Shown here: positions 48,981-58,713 of the stretch, one piece after another
Numbering within the stretch: position 1 is the first letter of the stretch
How the letters are laid out: the number at the start of each line of letters is the position of its first letter
NCBI GenBank assembly: GCA_964448675.1
Contig: CAYUZU010000005.1
Coordinates: 124,001-188,000 of the forward strand
DNA length: 64,000 nt
Source of the DNA: CAYUZU01 sp964448675
GTDB taxonomy: Bacteria > Planctomycetota > Phycisphaerae > UBA1845 > Fen-1342
Direction: 5' to 3'
Translations under genes and position numbers: made by a program
The notes under the pieces: model-generated
Seen by the model: the letters and a program-made list of their open reading frames with translations, nothing else
Told to the model about the DNA's origin: nothing
Databases searched by the model: none

Positions 48981-51050
48981 ATGCTCCATGCCTTTAGTTC
49001 TCTTGCGGTTTTGCTGGTGCTGGCGGTGTCGGCACTGGCCGTGGCCGGCGAAACGGGTTTCCGGCCGCCGGCTGTCCCGTTGATCACTCACGATCCATAC
49101 TTCAGCGTCTGGTCGGTGACCGACCATCCGGCCCACGGCTGGAGCCAGCACTGGACGGGGGCGACGCATGCCATGAGTGGGCAGGTGCGGATCGACGATC
49201 AGTGCTATCGCATCCTGGGGGCAGCGCCGGCGGATCTGCCGCTGATGACCTTGAAGGCTGTCACGGTCTGGCCGACGCGTACGGTGTACGAATTCCAGGA
49301 GGCCGGCGTGGCGTTGACGCTCACCTTCACCTCGCCGCTGCTGCCGAACGACCCGGAGGTGCTTTCGCGGTCGGCGTCTTACGTGACGTGGCAGGCACGA
49401 GCCACGGCGGGGCGTCCGGACGTGGCGCTGTATCTCGACGTGACGGGGGAGTGGGTTGTGGATCAGACCGCGCAGCGTGTCACGGCCAGTCGCGTCAAGC
49501 TTGGCGACCTGACCGTGCTGCGGTTGGGGTCTGTGGACCAGCCGATCCTGGGGCGCGCGGGCGACAACGTGCGGATCGACTGGGGGCATCTGTATGCCGC
49601 CGCCCCGCAGCAGCCGGGCACCACCGGCGTGATCTCGTCGGACCGGGCGGCGCGCACCGGCTTTGCGCGTGACGGGACGCTGCCGGCGGATGATGACCTG
49701 CGTTTTCCGCGGGCGGCGAACGATGGCTGGCCGGTGCTGGCCTTTGCGTTCGATCTGGGGCGCGTGTCGCCGACGCCGACGTCGCGGCACCTGGTCCTGG
49801 CCTACGATGACATCTGGGCGATGACGTTTCTGCAGCGCCGGCTGCGGCCGTACTGGCGGCGCGACGGGGCGGATGCCGGCGACCTGCTGCGCGCGGCGGT
49901 CCGCGACTATGAAGCCTTGCGGGCGCAGTGCGAGGCGTTTGATGAGGCACTGATGCGGGATCTGACCGCGGTCGGCGGCGAGAAGTACGCGCGCATCGCA
50001 GCGCTGTCGTATCGCCAGTGCGTCGCGGCGAACAAGCTGGTGGCGGATTTCGACGGCACGCCGCTGATGTTCAGCAAGGAGAACTTCAGCAACGGGTGCA
50101 CGGGGACGGTCGACGTGATCTATCCGGCGGCACCGTTGTTCCTGCTGTTGAACCCGGACCTGCTGAAGGCGCAGCTCACGCCGGTGTTGCGGTATGCGGC
50201 GTCGTCGCGCTGGCCGTTCCCGTTTGCGCCGCATGATGTGGGGACGTATCCGCTGGCGAACGGGCAGGTGTACGGCGGCGGCGAGTGGTCGGAAGAGAAC
50301 CAGATGCCGATCGAGGAATGCGGCAACATGCTGTTGATGGTCGCGGCGATTGCGCACGCTGACGGCAACGCCGAATTCGCCCGCGCGCACTGGCCGGTCA
50401 TCACGCAGTGGGCCGAGTATCTGCGCGACAACGGATTGGACCCGGAGAACCAGCTTTGTACGGATGACTTCGCTGGGCATCTGGCGCACAACGCGAACTT
50501 GTCGCTCAAGGCGATTCTGGCGTTGGGCGGGTATGCGCGGGTGTGTGAGTTGGCCGGCGAGCAGGCGGCGGCGCGGTCGTATCGTGCGTTGGCCGAGCAG
50601 ATGGCGGCCGACTGGCAGCGGATGGCGGATGATGGCGACCACTACCGCCTGGCCTTCGACCAGCCGGGCACGTGGAGTCAGAAGTACAACCTGGTGTGGG
50701 ATGCGGTGCTCGGGCTGAACCTGTTCCCGCAGGAGGTTGCCCGACGCGAAATGGCTTGGTACCGGACGAAGCAGAACAAGTACGGGCTACCGCTGGACAA
50801 CCGGGCGGACTACACGAAGACGGACTGGGTGGTATGGACGGCGGCCCTGGCCGACAGTCGGGCGGCGTTTGAGGCCATCATCGACCCGGTGTACCGCTTC
50901 GTGTGTGAGACGCCGAACCGCGTGCCACTGACGGACTGGTACGACACGAAGACGGGGCGGCAGGTCGGGTTTCAGGCGCGGCCGGTGATTGGCGGTGTGT
51001 ACATGCCGATGCTGAAGGATGCGGCCGTGTGGCGGAAGTGGCGGCGGTAG
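48981..51050 (+). CDS. Secreted DUF4965/DUF5127 glutaminase-like protein
   Basis: 689 residues with a signal peptide (MLHAFSSLAVLLVLAVSALAVAG). N-terminal FRPPAVPLITHDPYFSVWS begins the DUF4964/5127 part; later GGEKYARIAALSYRQCVAANKLV, FSKENFSNGCTGTVDVIYPAAP and FPFAPHDVGTYPLANGQVYGGG belong to the DUF4965 alpha/alpha-barrel, ending with LPLDNRADYTKTDW and VIGGVYMPML. The family is annotated as glutaminase A-like from fungal members, but many bacterial copies may be glycoside hydrolases. AGGAG lies 8 nt before the start. Confidence 0.88.
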   Translation: MLHAFSSLAVLLVLAVSALAVAGETGFRPPAVPLITHDPYFSVWSVTDHPAHGWSQHWTGATHAMSGQVRIDDQCYRILGAAPADLPLMTLKAVTVWPTRTVYEFQEAGVALTLTFTSPLLPNDPEVLSRSASYVTWQARATAGRPDVALYLDVTGEWVVDQTAQRVTASRVKLGDLTVLRLGSVDQPILGRAGDNVRIDWGHLYAAAPQQPGTTGVISSDRAARTGFARDGTLPADDDLRFPRAANDGWPVLAFAFDLGRVSPTPTSRHLVLAYDDIWAMTFLQRRLRPYWRRDGADAGDLLRAAVRDYEALRAQCEAFDEALMRDLTAVGGEKYARIAALSYRQCVAANKLVADFDGTPLMFSKENFSNGCTGTVDVIYPAAPLFLLLNPDLLKAQLTPVLRYAASSRWPFPFAPHDVGTYPLANGQVYGGGEWSEENQMPIEECGNMLLMVAAIAHADGNAEFARAHWPVITQWAEYLRDNGLDPENQLCTDDFAGHLAHNANLSLKAILALGGYARVCELAGEQAAARSYRALAEQMAADWQRMADDGDHYRLAFDQPGTWSQKYNLVWDAVLGLNLFPQEVARREMAWYRTKQNKYGLPLDNRADYTKTDWVVWTAALADSRAAFEAIIDPVYRFVCETPNRVPLTDWYDTKTGRQVGFQARPVIGGVYMPMLKDAAVWRKWRR

Positions 51051-51069
51051 CACCGGTGCGCGCCGGGGT

Positions 51070-53037
51070 TCAGTGGCGCGAGGTGGTGCCGCGGCGGCGC
51101 GTACCGGCGGCGCGGCGCTTGCCCCGGCGCTGGCCGTCGCGCGTTTCCTTGGCGAGGGCCGGGTCGGCGGGCACGAGGTCGTGCCCGGTGTAGCGGCGCT
51201 CGAGCGCGAGGCGCTGGGCCGTGGCGTAGTGGCGGCCGAGATAGGTCCAGTCGAAGTGCTCGGCGCTGCTTTCGGCGCGGTTGCGCAGCGCGATGCGTTC
51301 GCGGCGCGACATCTGGGTGAGCTGGTGCAGCCGATCGGTAATGTGGTTGACGCACTGGTGGTACGGCACGCCATGGCGCTGCACGATGTACATGCCGCGT
51401 TCGTCGTGATCGGGGAAGTGCTCCATGACGTAATGACCGAAGCCGCTGAGATCGGTGGTGATGGCGGGGATGCCGCTGACGATGCACTCGAGCGGGGTGT
51501 AGCCCCACGGTTCGTAGTACGACGGGAACACGCCGATGTGGCAGCCACGGATGAACTCGTCGTATTCCATGGCGAGCAGCGGGCTGGTCGCGGAAAGGAA
51601 GTCGGGGTGGAAGACCACCTTGACGCGGTCTTCCTCGAGGTTCCACAGGCCCCGGTGCCGCAGGTGGCAAAGGACCTGGTCGTGGGCGTCGTCGAGCAGG
51701 TCGTGCGTGACGATGCTTGGCGGCGGGCTCGAGCGCCAGGCGTACATCATGCGCTTGAGGCGGACGATGGCGGATTCGTCCAGCAGCTCGTCGATGGTGG
51801 GCAGGCGCCCGGTGGCGGCGATGTCGAACAGCCGTTGGCCCATGTCTTCCTTGATGCGTTCGCAGGTCTCGCGCAGCTCGGTGAACATGGCCTGGCGGTT
51901 GAGGGCCTGGATGTTGAACGAGCGGTGCGGCACCCGCGCGATGATGAAGGCGACGACGGTGACCGGTGAATGCTCGGCCTTCATGCGGCGATTGAGCTCG
52001 TAGAGGGACTCGATGAACATGTCGAGCCCCTTGTTGCGATACTCGTAGCGGCCGGCGGTGAAAACGTAGAGTGTGCGGTCCAGGTCGAAGGTGTAGCTCG
52101 GGAAGAAGTGCCCCATGACGAAGCGGTGAATGACCTGCTTGGCCGAGCGGTGCATGAGCTGGAATTCGTGTGGGGCGGCGAAGCGCTCGACGTTCAGGCC
52201 GTTGGGCAGCAGCACGTCCGGCCGCCGGCCGAGAAAGTGCTCGGCCTCCATGGCGGTGATGCCGGACACGGTGGTGAATACGTCGGCGGATTGGGCGGCG
52301 GATCCCTCCATCGCGTGGCGGTGCGCGTAGCCATGCTCCGCGGCCACGGCGCCGGCGTTGATCGCGGGCAGGTGGTCATAGATGTTGGCATTGGCGGCGC
52401 AGAGATTGCGTCCCGACAGCGTCGCGTGCGTGGTGAAGACGGTCGCGATGCGCGACTGGCGATGCTTGAGCAGCGGCAGCGCGGCACCACCCTGCCATTC
52501 GTGGAAGTGGGCGAGCATCGGTCGTTCGCCGACTTTCTGCTGCACAGTGCTCAGGAAATCCGCCACGGCGAAGCCGAACGTCGCGACTTCGTCGAATTCG
52601 ATATCGCCGCCGGGCGAGCCGACGCCGCAGTCGCGCCACAGCAGGTACTTGATTTCGCCGGCGCGGTACATGAGGGACTGGACATCGATGAGCACGACCT
52701 GCGGGCGGCCGGTGACCAGCCAGCGGCCGAAGTGCACGCGCACGCCGCTGACGATGAGCTTGTCCATGCCGGCCTTGAGGATGTCGGGCGGGGCTTGGGG
52801 TTCGACCTCGATCTGGGCGGAGGCTTCGCGGTAGGGGCCGACGAGGCAGTAGGCATCGCCCCAGCGGCGGACGGTGGCGGGCACCTTGCTGCGCAGGACG
52901 GTGTAGATGCCGCCCACCTTGGCGCAGACCTCCCAGGCCACTTCGAACAGCAGCGAGTTCGTCGGCCGCGCCGCGTCCTTGTCGGCCGACGCGGGCGCGA
53001 TCATCGTGGCATTGGTTCTGGGTCTCGACTTGCTCAT
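51070..53037 (-). CDS. Eukaryotic-type (GT3) glycogen synthase
   Basis: 655 residues with the GT3 pattern: LLFEVAWEVCAKVGGIYTVLRSK, AHFHEWQGGAALPLL, TTHATLSGRNLCA, FTAGRYEYRNKGLDMFIESL and YYEPWGYTPLECIVSGIPAI, the last with the catalytic glutamates. It uses UDP-glucose to extend glycogen. The C-terminus keeps an arginine cluster (MSRRERIALRNRAE) like the glucose-6-phosphate site of yeast and animal enzymes, so allosteric control is plausible. The tail is basic and not conserved. AGGAG precedes ATG 53037 closely; the frame extends to 53205 without homology. Confidence 0.93.
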   Translation of the reverse strand: MSKSRPRTNATMIAPASADKDAARPTNSLLFEVAWEVCAKVGGIYTVLRSKVPATVRRWGDAYCLVGPYREASAQIEVEPQAPPDILKAGMDKLIVSGVRVHFGRWLVTGRPQVVLIDVQSLMYRAGEIKYLLWRDCGVGSPGGDIEFDEVATFGFAVADFLSTVQQKVGERPMLAHFHEWQGGAALPLLKHRQSRIATVFTTHATLSGRNLCAANANIYDHLPAINAGAVAAEHGYAHRHAMEGSAAQSADVFTTVSGITAMEAEHFLGRRPDVLLPNGLNVERFAAPHEFQLMHRSAKQVIHRFVMGHFFPSYTFDLDRTLYVFTAGRYEYRNKGLDMFIESLYELNRRMKAEHSPVTVVAFIIARVPHRSFNIQALNRQAMFTELRETCERIKEDMGQRLFDIAATGRLPTIDELLDESAIVRLKRMMYAWRSSPPPSIVTHDLLDDAHDQVLCHLRHRGLWNLEEDRVKVVFHPDFLSATSPLLAMEYDEFIRGCHIGVFPSYYEPWGYTPLECIVSGIPAITTDLSGFGHYVMEHFPDHDERGMYIVQRHGVPYHQCVNHITDRLHQLTQMSRRERIALRNRAESSAEHFDWTYLGRHYATAQRLALERRYTGHDLVPADPALAKETRDGQRRGKRRAAGTRRRGTTSRH

Positions 53038-53269
53038 GTGCTCCTGCCGCGCCCCTGACAGGCCCGCCGGCGGACGGCGTTCGCGATTCGTTTGCCCAGG
53101 GTCAATGTAACGGCTGGGTGGCGTCAACGCCAACGAGGCGGACGGTGGCTTTCCGGACGCCCGGGCCCGCTTGTGGCGGGGGGCGCGGGACGCTGCTATG
53201 CTCAATACGCTGAAAAGACGTCGCCCGCCGCGGGTCGCGGGTGGCCGGCAGGGAGATTACGGAAGCGAC

Positions 53270-54661
53270 ATGCCGCGCGCGGATACGGACACGCCAATTG
53301 TCGGGTTTGTTTCACTGGGTTGCGCGAAGAACCTGGTCGACTCGGAGAAGATGCTCGGCCAGATCGCCGAGTCAGGGGCGGTGATCACGGGCGACGAATC
53401 GGCGGCGGACACCATCGTGGTGAACACGTGCGGCTTCCTGGAGGCTTCGCGTGGCGAGGCGCTGGAGGTCATCCAGGCATTGGCCGAGCGCAAGCGGCGC
53501 GGCGAGTTGCAGCGGATCGTGGTCGCCGGCTGCCTGGTGCAGCGCGACGGGTCGGCGTTGCTCGATGTCGTGCCGGAGATCGACGTGCTGGTCGGGGTGA
53601 ACAACCGGGGTGACGTGGCGCGGGCGGTGTGGGGCAATGCCGGGCCGGCGGCAGCGGCGACCAGGCCGGTGCGCGAGACGAACCTCTTTCTGGGGGAGTA
53701 TCACCCGCAGCCGTGGGACGACCAGGGGCGGCTGCGCCTGACGCCGGCGCATTACGCGTATGTGCGCATGAGCGAGGGGTGTAACCAGAAGTGCACGTTC
53801 TGCACGATTCCGTCGATCCGCGGGCCGCTGCATTGCAAGACGCCGGCGGCGATCGTGGCCGAGTGTCGCGAGCTGATGGCGGATGGCGCGCGCGAACTGG
53901 TGCTGATTGGGCAGGATACGACGAGTTACGGCACGGATATCGGGTACGAGCCGGGGCTGGCGGGGCTGTTGCGGACGCTGGACCGCGAATGTGACGGGGC
54001 GCGCTGGCTGCGCTTGATGTACGTGTATCCGACAGCGTTTACGGATGAGATGATTGACGCGATCGCGTCGTGCGAGCGGGTGGTCAACTACATCGACATC
54101 CCGCTGCAGCACATCAGCGATCGGGTCTTGCGCGCCATGGGGCGGCGCGTGACGCGCAAGCAGCAGGAGGTCCTGCTGGAGAAGCTGCGCACGCGGATCC
54201 CGGGCGTGACGATCCGCACGACGTTTATCGTGGGCTTTCCCGGCGAGACCGATGCGGAATTCGAGGAGCTGTGCGAATTCGTGCGTGACTTCGGCTTCGA
54301 CGCGGTGGGGGCGTTCCAGTACTCGTACGAGGCCGAGACGCCGGCGGCGAAGATTCCGCGGCATATCGCCGAGCCGCTCAAGCAGCAGCGCTACGAGCAG
54401 TTGATGCTCACGCAGCAGCAGCAGGCGCTGGCGGCCGCCCGGCGCTGCGTGGGCGAGCGCTTCGAGGTCGTGGTCGACGGCCCGCGGGCCGCTGGCGTGC
54501 TGGAGGCCCGGCACGCGGGGCAGGCGCCGGAGGTCGATGCGGTATGTCTGCTCGACGACGGTGACTACGCCGCGGGCGATTGGCTCGGCGCGCGCTGCGT
54601 GGCGACGGCGGATTACGACCTGGTCATCCGCCCGGACCGGCGGTCGTTGCCGGTGCGGTGA
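53270..54661 (+). CDS. rimO: Ribosomal protein S12 methylthiotransferase RimO
   Basis: 463 residues. The UPF0004 domain has C18, C54 and C88 (GCAKNLVDSE, NTCGF, GCLVQR) for the auxiliary 4Fe-4S cluster; the radical-SAM motif is CNQKCTFC with C171, C175 and C178; a TRAM domain ends the protein. RimO adds a methylthio group to Asp88 of S12, and the SEGCNQKCTFC and IPSIRG context and length fit RimO rather than MiaB. ATG 53270 has GGGAG and GGAAG upstream. Confidence 0.94.
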   Translation: MPRADTDTPIVGFVSLGCAKNLVDSEKMLGQIAESGAVITGDESAADTIVVNTCGFLEASRGEALEVIQALAERKRRGELQRIVVAGCLVQRDGSALLDVVPEIDVLVGVNNRGDVARAVWGNAGPAAAATRPVRETNLFLGEYHPQPWDDQGRLRLTPAHYAYVRMSEGCNQKCTFCTIPSIRGPLHCKTPAAIVAECRELMADGARELVLIGQDTTSYGTDIGYEPGLAGLLRTLDRECDGARWLRLMYVYPTAFTDEMIDAIASCERVVNYIDIPLQHISDRVLRAMGRRVTRKQQEVLLEKLRTRIPGVTIRTTFIVGFPGETDAEFEELCEFVRDFGFDAVGAFQYSYEAETPAAKIPRHIAEPLKQQRYEQLMLTQQQQALAAARRCVGERFEVVVDGPRAAGVLEARHAGQAPEVDAVCLLDDGDYAAGDWLGARCVATADYDLVIRPDRRSLPVR

Positions 54662-54767
54662 CGCCGGCGCTGTTCATTCGGGGCGAATACGCTATGCTGA
54701 TGGATTGTGTATTGGCGTGAGAGAGCCAGCGGCCCGCGCCGCGCGGGGCCGGTCGCCTGTCCAGAAA

Positions 54768-54783
54768 TGTAGCCAAGGCTACA
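54768..54783. promoter_or_regulatory. Perfect 16-bp palindrome before the phosphodiesterase gene
   Basis: TGTAGCCAAGGCTACA is fully symmetric and lies about 43 bp before ATG 54826. It could be a dimeric regulator site or a short leader hairpin. No second copy was noticed. Confidence 0.4.
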
Positions 54784-54825
54784 GTTGTGGCGCGCGTGGC
54801 CTGAACGAAACCAGGATTGGGACCA

Positions 54826-56514
54826 ATGACCAGCACTGCACCAACCAGCCAGCCGCCGCAGGCCGAGACGCAGGCGCGGGCGCCGCGTCCGCTGAAGGCG
54901 CTGGTGGATCGACTGTTGATTCTGGGGCTCGACGGGGCGACGTATTACGTGCTCGACCCGCTGATCAAGGCGGGGCGGATGCCCAACCTCAAGCGGTTCC
55001 TCGATGGGGGCGTGTGGGGCGTGCTGGATTCGACGCAGCCGCCGATCACGCCGGCGGCGTGGACGACGTTCATGACCGGCAAGGGGCCGGGGCGGCACGG
55101 CATTCTCGATTTCGAGAAGTACGAAGCGACGACGCACACGCTGACGTTCAACAGCACGTACGAGATCCGCGAGAAGACGCTGTGGCAGCTGCTCAGTGAG
55201 AAGGGACTGCGTGTCGGCAGCATCAATGTGCCGATGACGTATCCGCCGAAGCCGGTCAACGGCTTCATGATCAGCGGGTTCGAGACGCCCAGCATTGATG
55301 CCCAGTTCACCTGGCCGCCGGAGCTCAAGGATGAGATCTTCGGGCTGATTCCGGATTACAACTACCGCACGAACTGGCGGCGGACGGCGTTTGGCAAGCG
55401 GGCGCAGCTCGAGGAGAACCTGGCGTACATCGCCAACAGTTTCGACCAGGGGGCCAAGCTGACCGAGCATTATGGCGACAAGTTCGGCTGGGACGTGCTG
55501 ATGGTGGTGTTCAAGCTGGTCGACAATCTGCAGCACAAGGCGTGGAAGTACCTCGATCCGCGCTTTGTCGACCGGTACCCGCAGGAGGCGGAAATGGCGG
55601 CGCGCTGTTTCGAGCGGCTGGACAAGGTGCTGGGGGACCTGTTCGCGTTTGCCGAGCGCAACAACGCGACGGTGCTGATCATGTCGGACCATGGGCACGG
55701 CAGCCTGGATGGCAAGGCGCAGCCCAACCTGTTGTTGCGCAAGTGGGGTTACCTGACGCTGCGCAGCGCCTGGCAGCAGGCGATGACCCGCTCCGGCCAC
55801 CTGTTCCACCGGCTGACCAAGGGCCGCGCGACGCGGTTCGAGCAGGGCAGCCGGGGGGTGGAGCGGGACCTGGCCGTCGACTGGTCGCGGACGCGGGCCT
55901 GTGTCATGCATGCCGGCATTTACGGCTACCTGTACATCAATCTTGCCGGTCGGGGCCCGCATGGCATCGTGCAGCCGGAGGAGTACGAGGCGGTGCGCGA
56001 TGAGTTGGCGACGCGCCTGCGGCAGGCCACCGTCCGCAAGCCTGATGGCCAGACGGTGCCGATTTTCGAGCACGTCTACAAGTCGGAAGAGCTGTACGGC
56101 TGCAGCCGGGAGGAGAACCCGAACCTGCCGGACCTGATGCTCGCGCCGTATCCGGGTTTCGCCGTGGTGCGGAAGATCCGCGGCATGAAGCCGGTGCGCT
56201 GGTGTTCGTTGTCACGGCTGGAGGGAACGCACCGGGTCGAGGGCGTGCTGGCGTTCGGCGGGCCGAGTGTGCGGGCGGGTACGCGCGTCGACGCGAACAT
56301 TGTCGACATCACCCCGACGGCGCTGGCGGCGATGGGGCTGCGGGTGCCGGTGGACATGGAGGGGCAGGTGCTGCGTGACGTGTTCACGACCGAGCCCGTG
56401 GTGGAGCAGGAGCCACCGCTGCAGAAGGACACCGAGGAAGCGCAGGAAGTCTACAGCGAGGACGATCGCCGCGTGCTGGAGAAGCGGCTCAGCGACCTGG
56501 GTTATCTCGAGTAG
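54826..56514 (+). CDS. Alkaline-phosphatase-superfamily type I phosphodiesterase
   Basis: 562 residues. LILGLDGATYYVLDPLIKAG has metal ligand D36; ITPAAWTTFMTG holds the likely nucleophile T75; VLIMSDHGHGSLDG gives the D/H metal pair. There is no signal peptide, so it is probably cytoplasmic. Planctomycetes and archaea have many such proteins acting on nucleotides or phospholipid headgroups; the substrate is unknown. ATG 54826 is chosen with AGGA upstream. Its 3' end overlaps the convergent DUF89 gene by 13 bp. Confidence 0.87.
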   Translation: MTSTAPTSQPPQAETQARAPRPLKALVDRLLILGLDGATYYVLDPLIKAGRMPNLKRFLDGGVWGVLDSTQPPITPAAWTTFMTGKGPGRHGILDFEKYEATTHTLTFNSTYEIREKTLWQLLSEKGLRVGSINVPMTYPPKPVNGFMISGFETPSIDAQFTWPPELKDEIFGLIPDYNYRTNWRRTAFGKRAQLEENLAYIANSFDQGAKLTEHYGDKFGWDVLMVVFKLVDNLQHKAWKYLDPRFVDRYPQEAEMAARCFERLDKVLGDLFAFAERNNATVLIMSDHGHGSLDGKAQPNLLLRKWGYLTLRSAWQQAMTRSGHLFHRLTKGRATRFEQGSRGVERDLAVDWSRTRACVMHAGIYGYLYINLAGRGPHGIVQPEEYEAVRDELATRLRQATVRKPDGQTVPIFEHVYKSEELYGCSREENPNLPDLMLAPYPGFAVVRKIRGMKPVRWCSLSRLEGTHRVEGVLAFGGPSVRAGTRVDANIVDITPTALAAMGLRVPVDMEGQVLRDVFTTEPVVEQEPPLQKDTEEAQEVYSEDDRRVLEKRLSDLGYLE

Positions 56515-57560
56515 GGCGTGAAGCGGAAGACGCAGTCGAGGAGTCGGGCGCGGTGGCGGTCAGCGACGGATTCGTCCTTGAGCACGGCGGACTGTAGCAG
56601 GTCGCACGTGAGGTCGACGTCGTAGTTGCTCTCGATCGCGCGGCCCATGCCGTGCAGGATGAGCAGGTCGGCGTCGCCGGTTGCGTCGACGAAGGGCGGG
56701 GCGAGGTCGCCGAGGTCGATGAGCGGGGTGCGGCAGCCGCTGGCAGCCACACGCAGCGCGTCCCCGCTCCAGGCGTCACGGAGCGCGGGATCGCCGGCGG
56801 CGGCGTGCGCGAGCAGGGGCACCAGTTCATCGGCGGTCACATCATTCAGGGCGGGGCCCGTGTTGGCGGCGAGGGTGACCCGCGTGCCCTGCTGGACCAT
56901 CCAGCGCGCCAGCGGCAGGCAGCCCAGCACGACGTCGCCGCCGGCGTTGTCCACGAAATACACGGCATGATGATAGGGGCCGCGCTGCCGCCAGCGGTCC
57001 CACCACGCGTCGACGTTGTCGATGAACCAGGGTCGGCGGGCCTGGGTGCGGCGGGTCGTGTCGAAGGCGGTCTGCCCGGTCTGGTGCATCTCGACGGTGG
57101 TGCGCGAGCCCAGGTCGAAGATGTTGCCCGCCATCACGCCGCGAACGAGCAGATCTTGACGGCTTGTTTCGTCGGCCGCGTCGAGTTCGGCCAGGATGTC
57201 TGGCAGCAGGGCCAGCGCCGTTTCGTTCTCGCGGGTCTTGATGCCGAGGAACGGGTCGGGGAAGCCGTGTCGCTCGAGGATTTGGCGGCGGTGCCGGGTA
57301 TAGACGAGCACGTTGAGCGGGTTGTAGTCGTGCGGCCGGGCGTCGATATCGGCGTAGACGGCGAGATAGTCGGCGCGCAGGGCGGCGAGTTGCTCTTCGT
57401 TGGTGTCGGGGGCTTCCTCGCGGATCAGCGGCACGAGGACGGCGTCCAGGTGCCAGCGGAACAGGTCGGTCCAGTACTGGCGGCCCGCTGCGTCGGTACG
57501 GAAATCCCAATCGCACGGGCGGTAGCGCGCGGGGTCGCGGAGTTGCTGCAATGGCGGCAT
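56502..57560 (-). CDS. DUF89 family damage-control phosphatase (PANK4-like)
   Basis: 352 residues. The DUF89 core is visible: YNPLNVLVYTRHRRQIL, FVDNAGGDVVLGCLPLARWM (acidic Asn/Asp metal site), LAANTGPALNDVT and LILHGMGRAIESNYD. The layout matches the subfamily related to the PANK4 phosphatase domain that removes damaged phosphopantetheine and sugar-phosphate by-products. It has no pantothenate kinase partner here. It is divergent from nrnA with only 53 bp between. Confidence 0.85.
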   Translation of the reverse strand: MPPLQQLRDPARYRPCDWDFRTDAAGRQYWTDLFRWHLDAVLVPLIREEAPDTNEEQLAALRADYLAVYADIDARPHDYNPLNVLVYTRHRRQILERHGFPDPFLGIKTRENETALALLPDILAELDAADETSRQDLLVRGVMAGNIFDLGSRTTVEMHQTGQTAFDTTRRTQARRPWFIDNVDAWWDRWRQRGPYHHAVYFVDNAGGDVVLGCLPLARWMVQQGTRVTLAANTGPALNDVTADELVPLLAHAAAGDPALRDAWSGDALRVAASGCRTPLIDLGDLAPPFVDATGDADLLILHGMGRAIESNYDVDLTCDLLQSAVLKDESVADRHRARLLDCVFRFTPYSR

Positions 57561-57613
57561 CTGTCCTCCAGGTGGCTGCCGCGGCCGGCGGCAGCGCGTA
57601 CAATCCGTGCATC

Positions 57614-58615
57614 ATGATCGGTGTGGACGAACTGCACAATGTACGCGCGTGGCTGACCGGGTGCCGCCGACCGATGCTGCTCAGCCATCGGCGGCCGGAC
57701 GGGGACGCGCTGGGGGCGCTGGTGGCGATGACGCTGGCATTGCGCGAGCTGGGGTTGGAGCCGCAGCCGACGCTGTTCGAGCCGACGCCGGCCCGCTACG
57801 CGATGCTGGCGGACATGGTGGCCTGGCGGCGCTGGGATCGCGAGCAGGCGGCGCTGGCCGCGGATTGTGATGGCGTGGTGATTTTCGACACCTGCTCGAA
57901 CGCGCAGCTCGAGCCGATTGCGGACTGGTTGCCGGCGGCGCCGCGGACGCTGGTCATCGATCATCACCCGACGGCGGATGATATTGCGACGCGGCCGGGC
58001 GACTTGCGGGTTTGTGATGCGACGGCGGGGGCCGTGTGCCTGGTGCTGATGGAGTGGGTGCAGGTGGTGGGGGTGCCGTTGACGCCCGCGATGGCGACCG
58101 CGCTGTTCGTCGGGTTGGCGACGGATTGCGGCTGGTTCCGGTATTCGAACAGCGATGCGCGGGCGCTGCGGGCGGCGGCGGACCTGGTCGCGGCCGGTGC
58201 CGAGCCGAGCAGCCTGCACCGGGCGCTGTATCAGCAGGAGCCGGCGGCGAAGCTGCGGTTGATTGGGCGGATGTTGCTGTCGCTCGAGCTGCATGCAGGC
58301 GATCGGCTCGCGGTGATGAAGCTGCGGGCGGGCGACTTCGCGGCGGCGGGGGCGGATCACACGATGACCGAGGACCTGGTCAACGAGGCCGGGCGTCTCG
58401 GCGGTACCGAGGCGACCGTCCTGTTCACCGAGGAGGTCGACGGCCGTGTCCGCGTGAACTTTCGCAGCAAGACGTCGCTGGACGTCGCATCGCTGGCGCG
58501 GCGGTTTGGTGGCGGTGGACACGCACGGGCGTCGGGGGCGCGACCGACCGGGGCCTGGGACGAGGTGGTGCGGCAGGTGATCGACGCCGCAAGCGCGGCA
58601 TTGGGGGAGGGTTAG
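57614..58615 (+). CDS. nrnA: DHH/DHHA1 phosphoesterase, NrnA-type oligoribonuclease/pAp phosphatase
   Basis: 333 residues. Motifs: SHRRPDGDALGA (H25, D29, D31), IFDTCS (D92), VIDHHP (D116, H117, H118), ATDCGWFRYSN and the C-terminal GGGGHARASG of DHHA1. It degrades short RNA and hydrolyses pAp in the cytoplasm, fitting sulfate/sulfur economy. No Shine-Dalgarno is seen; TACAAT at 57599-57604 would give an almost leaderless mRNA, but the -35 is weak. Confidence 0.9.
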   Translation: MIGVDELHNVRAWLTGCRRPMLLSHRRPDGDALGALVAMTLALRELGLEPQPTLFEPTPARYAMLADMVAWRRWDREQAALAADCDGVVIFDTCSNAQLEPIADWLPAAPRTLVIDHHPTADDIATRPGDLRVCDATAGAVCLVLMEWVQVVGVPLTPAMATALFVGLATDCGWFRYSNSDARALRAAADLVAAGAEPSSLHRALYQQEPAAKLRLIGRMLLSLELHAGDRLAVMKLRAGDFAAAGADHTMTEDLVNEAGRLGGTEATVLFTEEVDGRVRVNFRSKTSLDVASLARRFGGGGHARASGARPTGAWDEVVRQVIDAASAALGEG

Positions 58616-58679
58616 GCGATTCACACCGGCGTGGGCCGCGCTGCTCGAGCGCCGTGGGACACGGGCAACGGGGCGGGCG

Positions 58680-58707
58680 TTCCCAATCGCCGTGTCTGGC
58701 GTATACT
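58680..58707 (+). promoter_or_regulatory. parA promoter, +1 at the start codon
   Basis: TTCCCA (58680-58685), 16-bp spacer, TATACT (58702-58707). Six bases after the -10 comes ATG 58714, with no Shine-Dalgarno, so the mRNA is likely leaderless. Confidence 0.55.
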
Positions 58708-58713
58708 GGGCGC

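Noticed and set aside
48900..50642. Minus-strand open frame continuing upstream of zur
   Set aside because: The zur start at 48815 has a binding site and promoter, and the upstream part is antisense to the DUF4965 gene and low-complexity.
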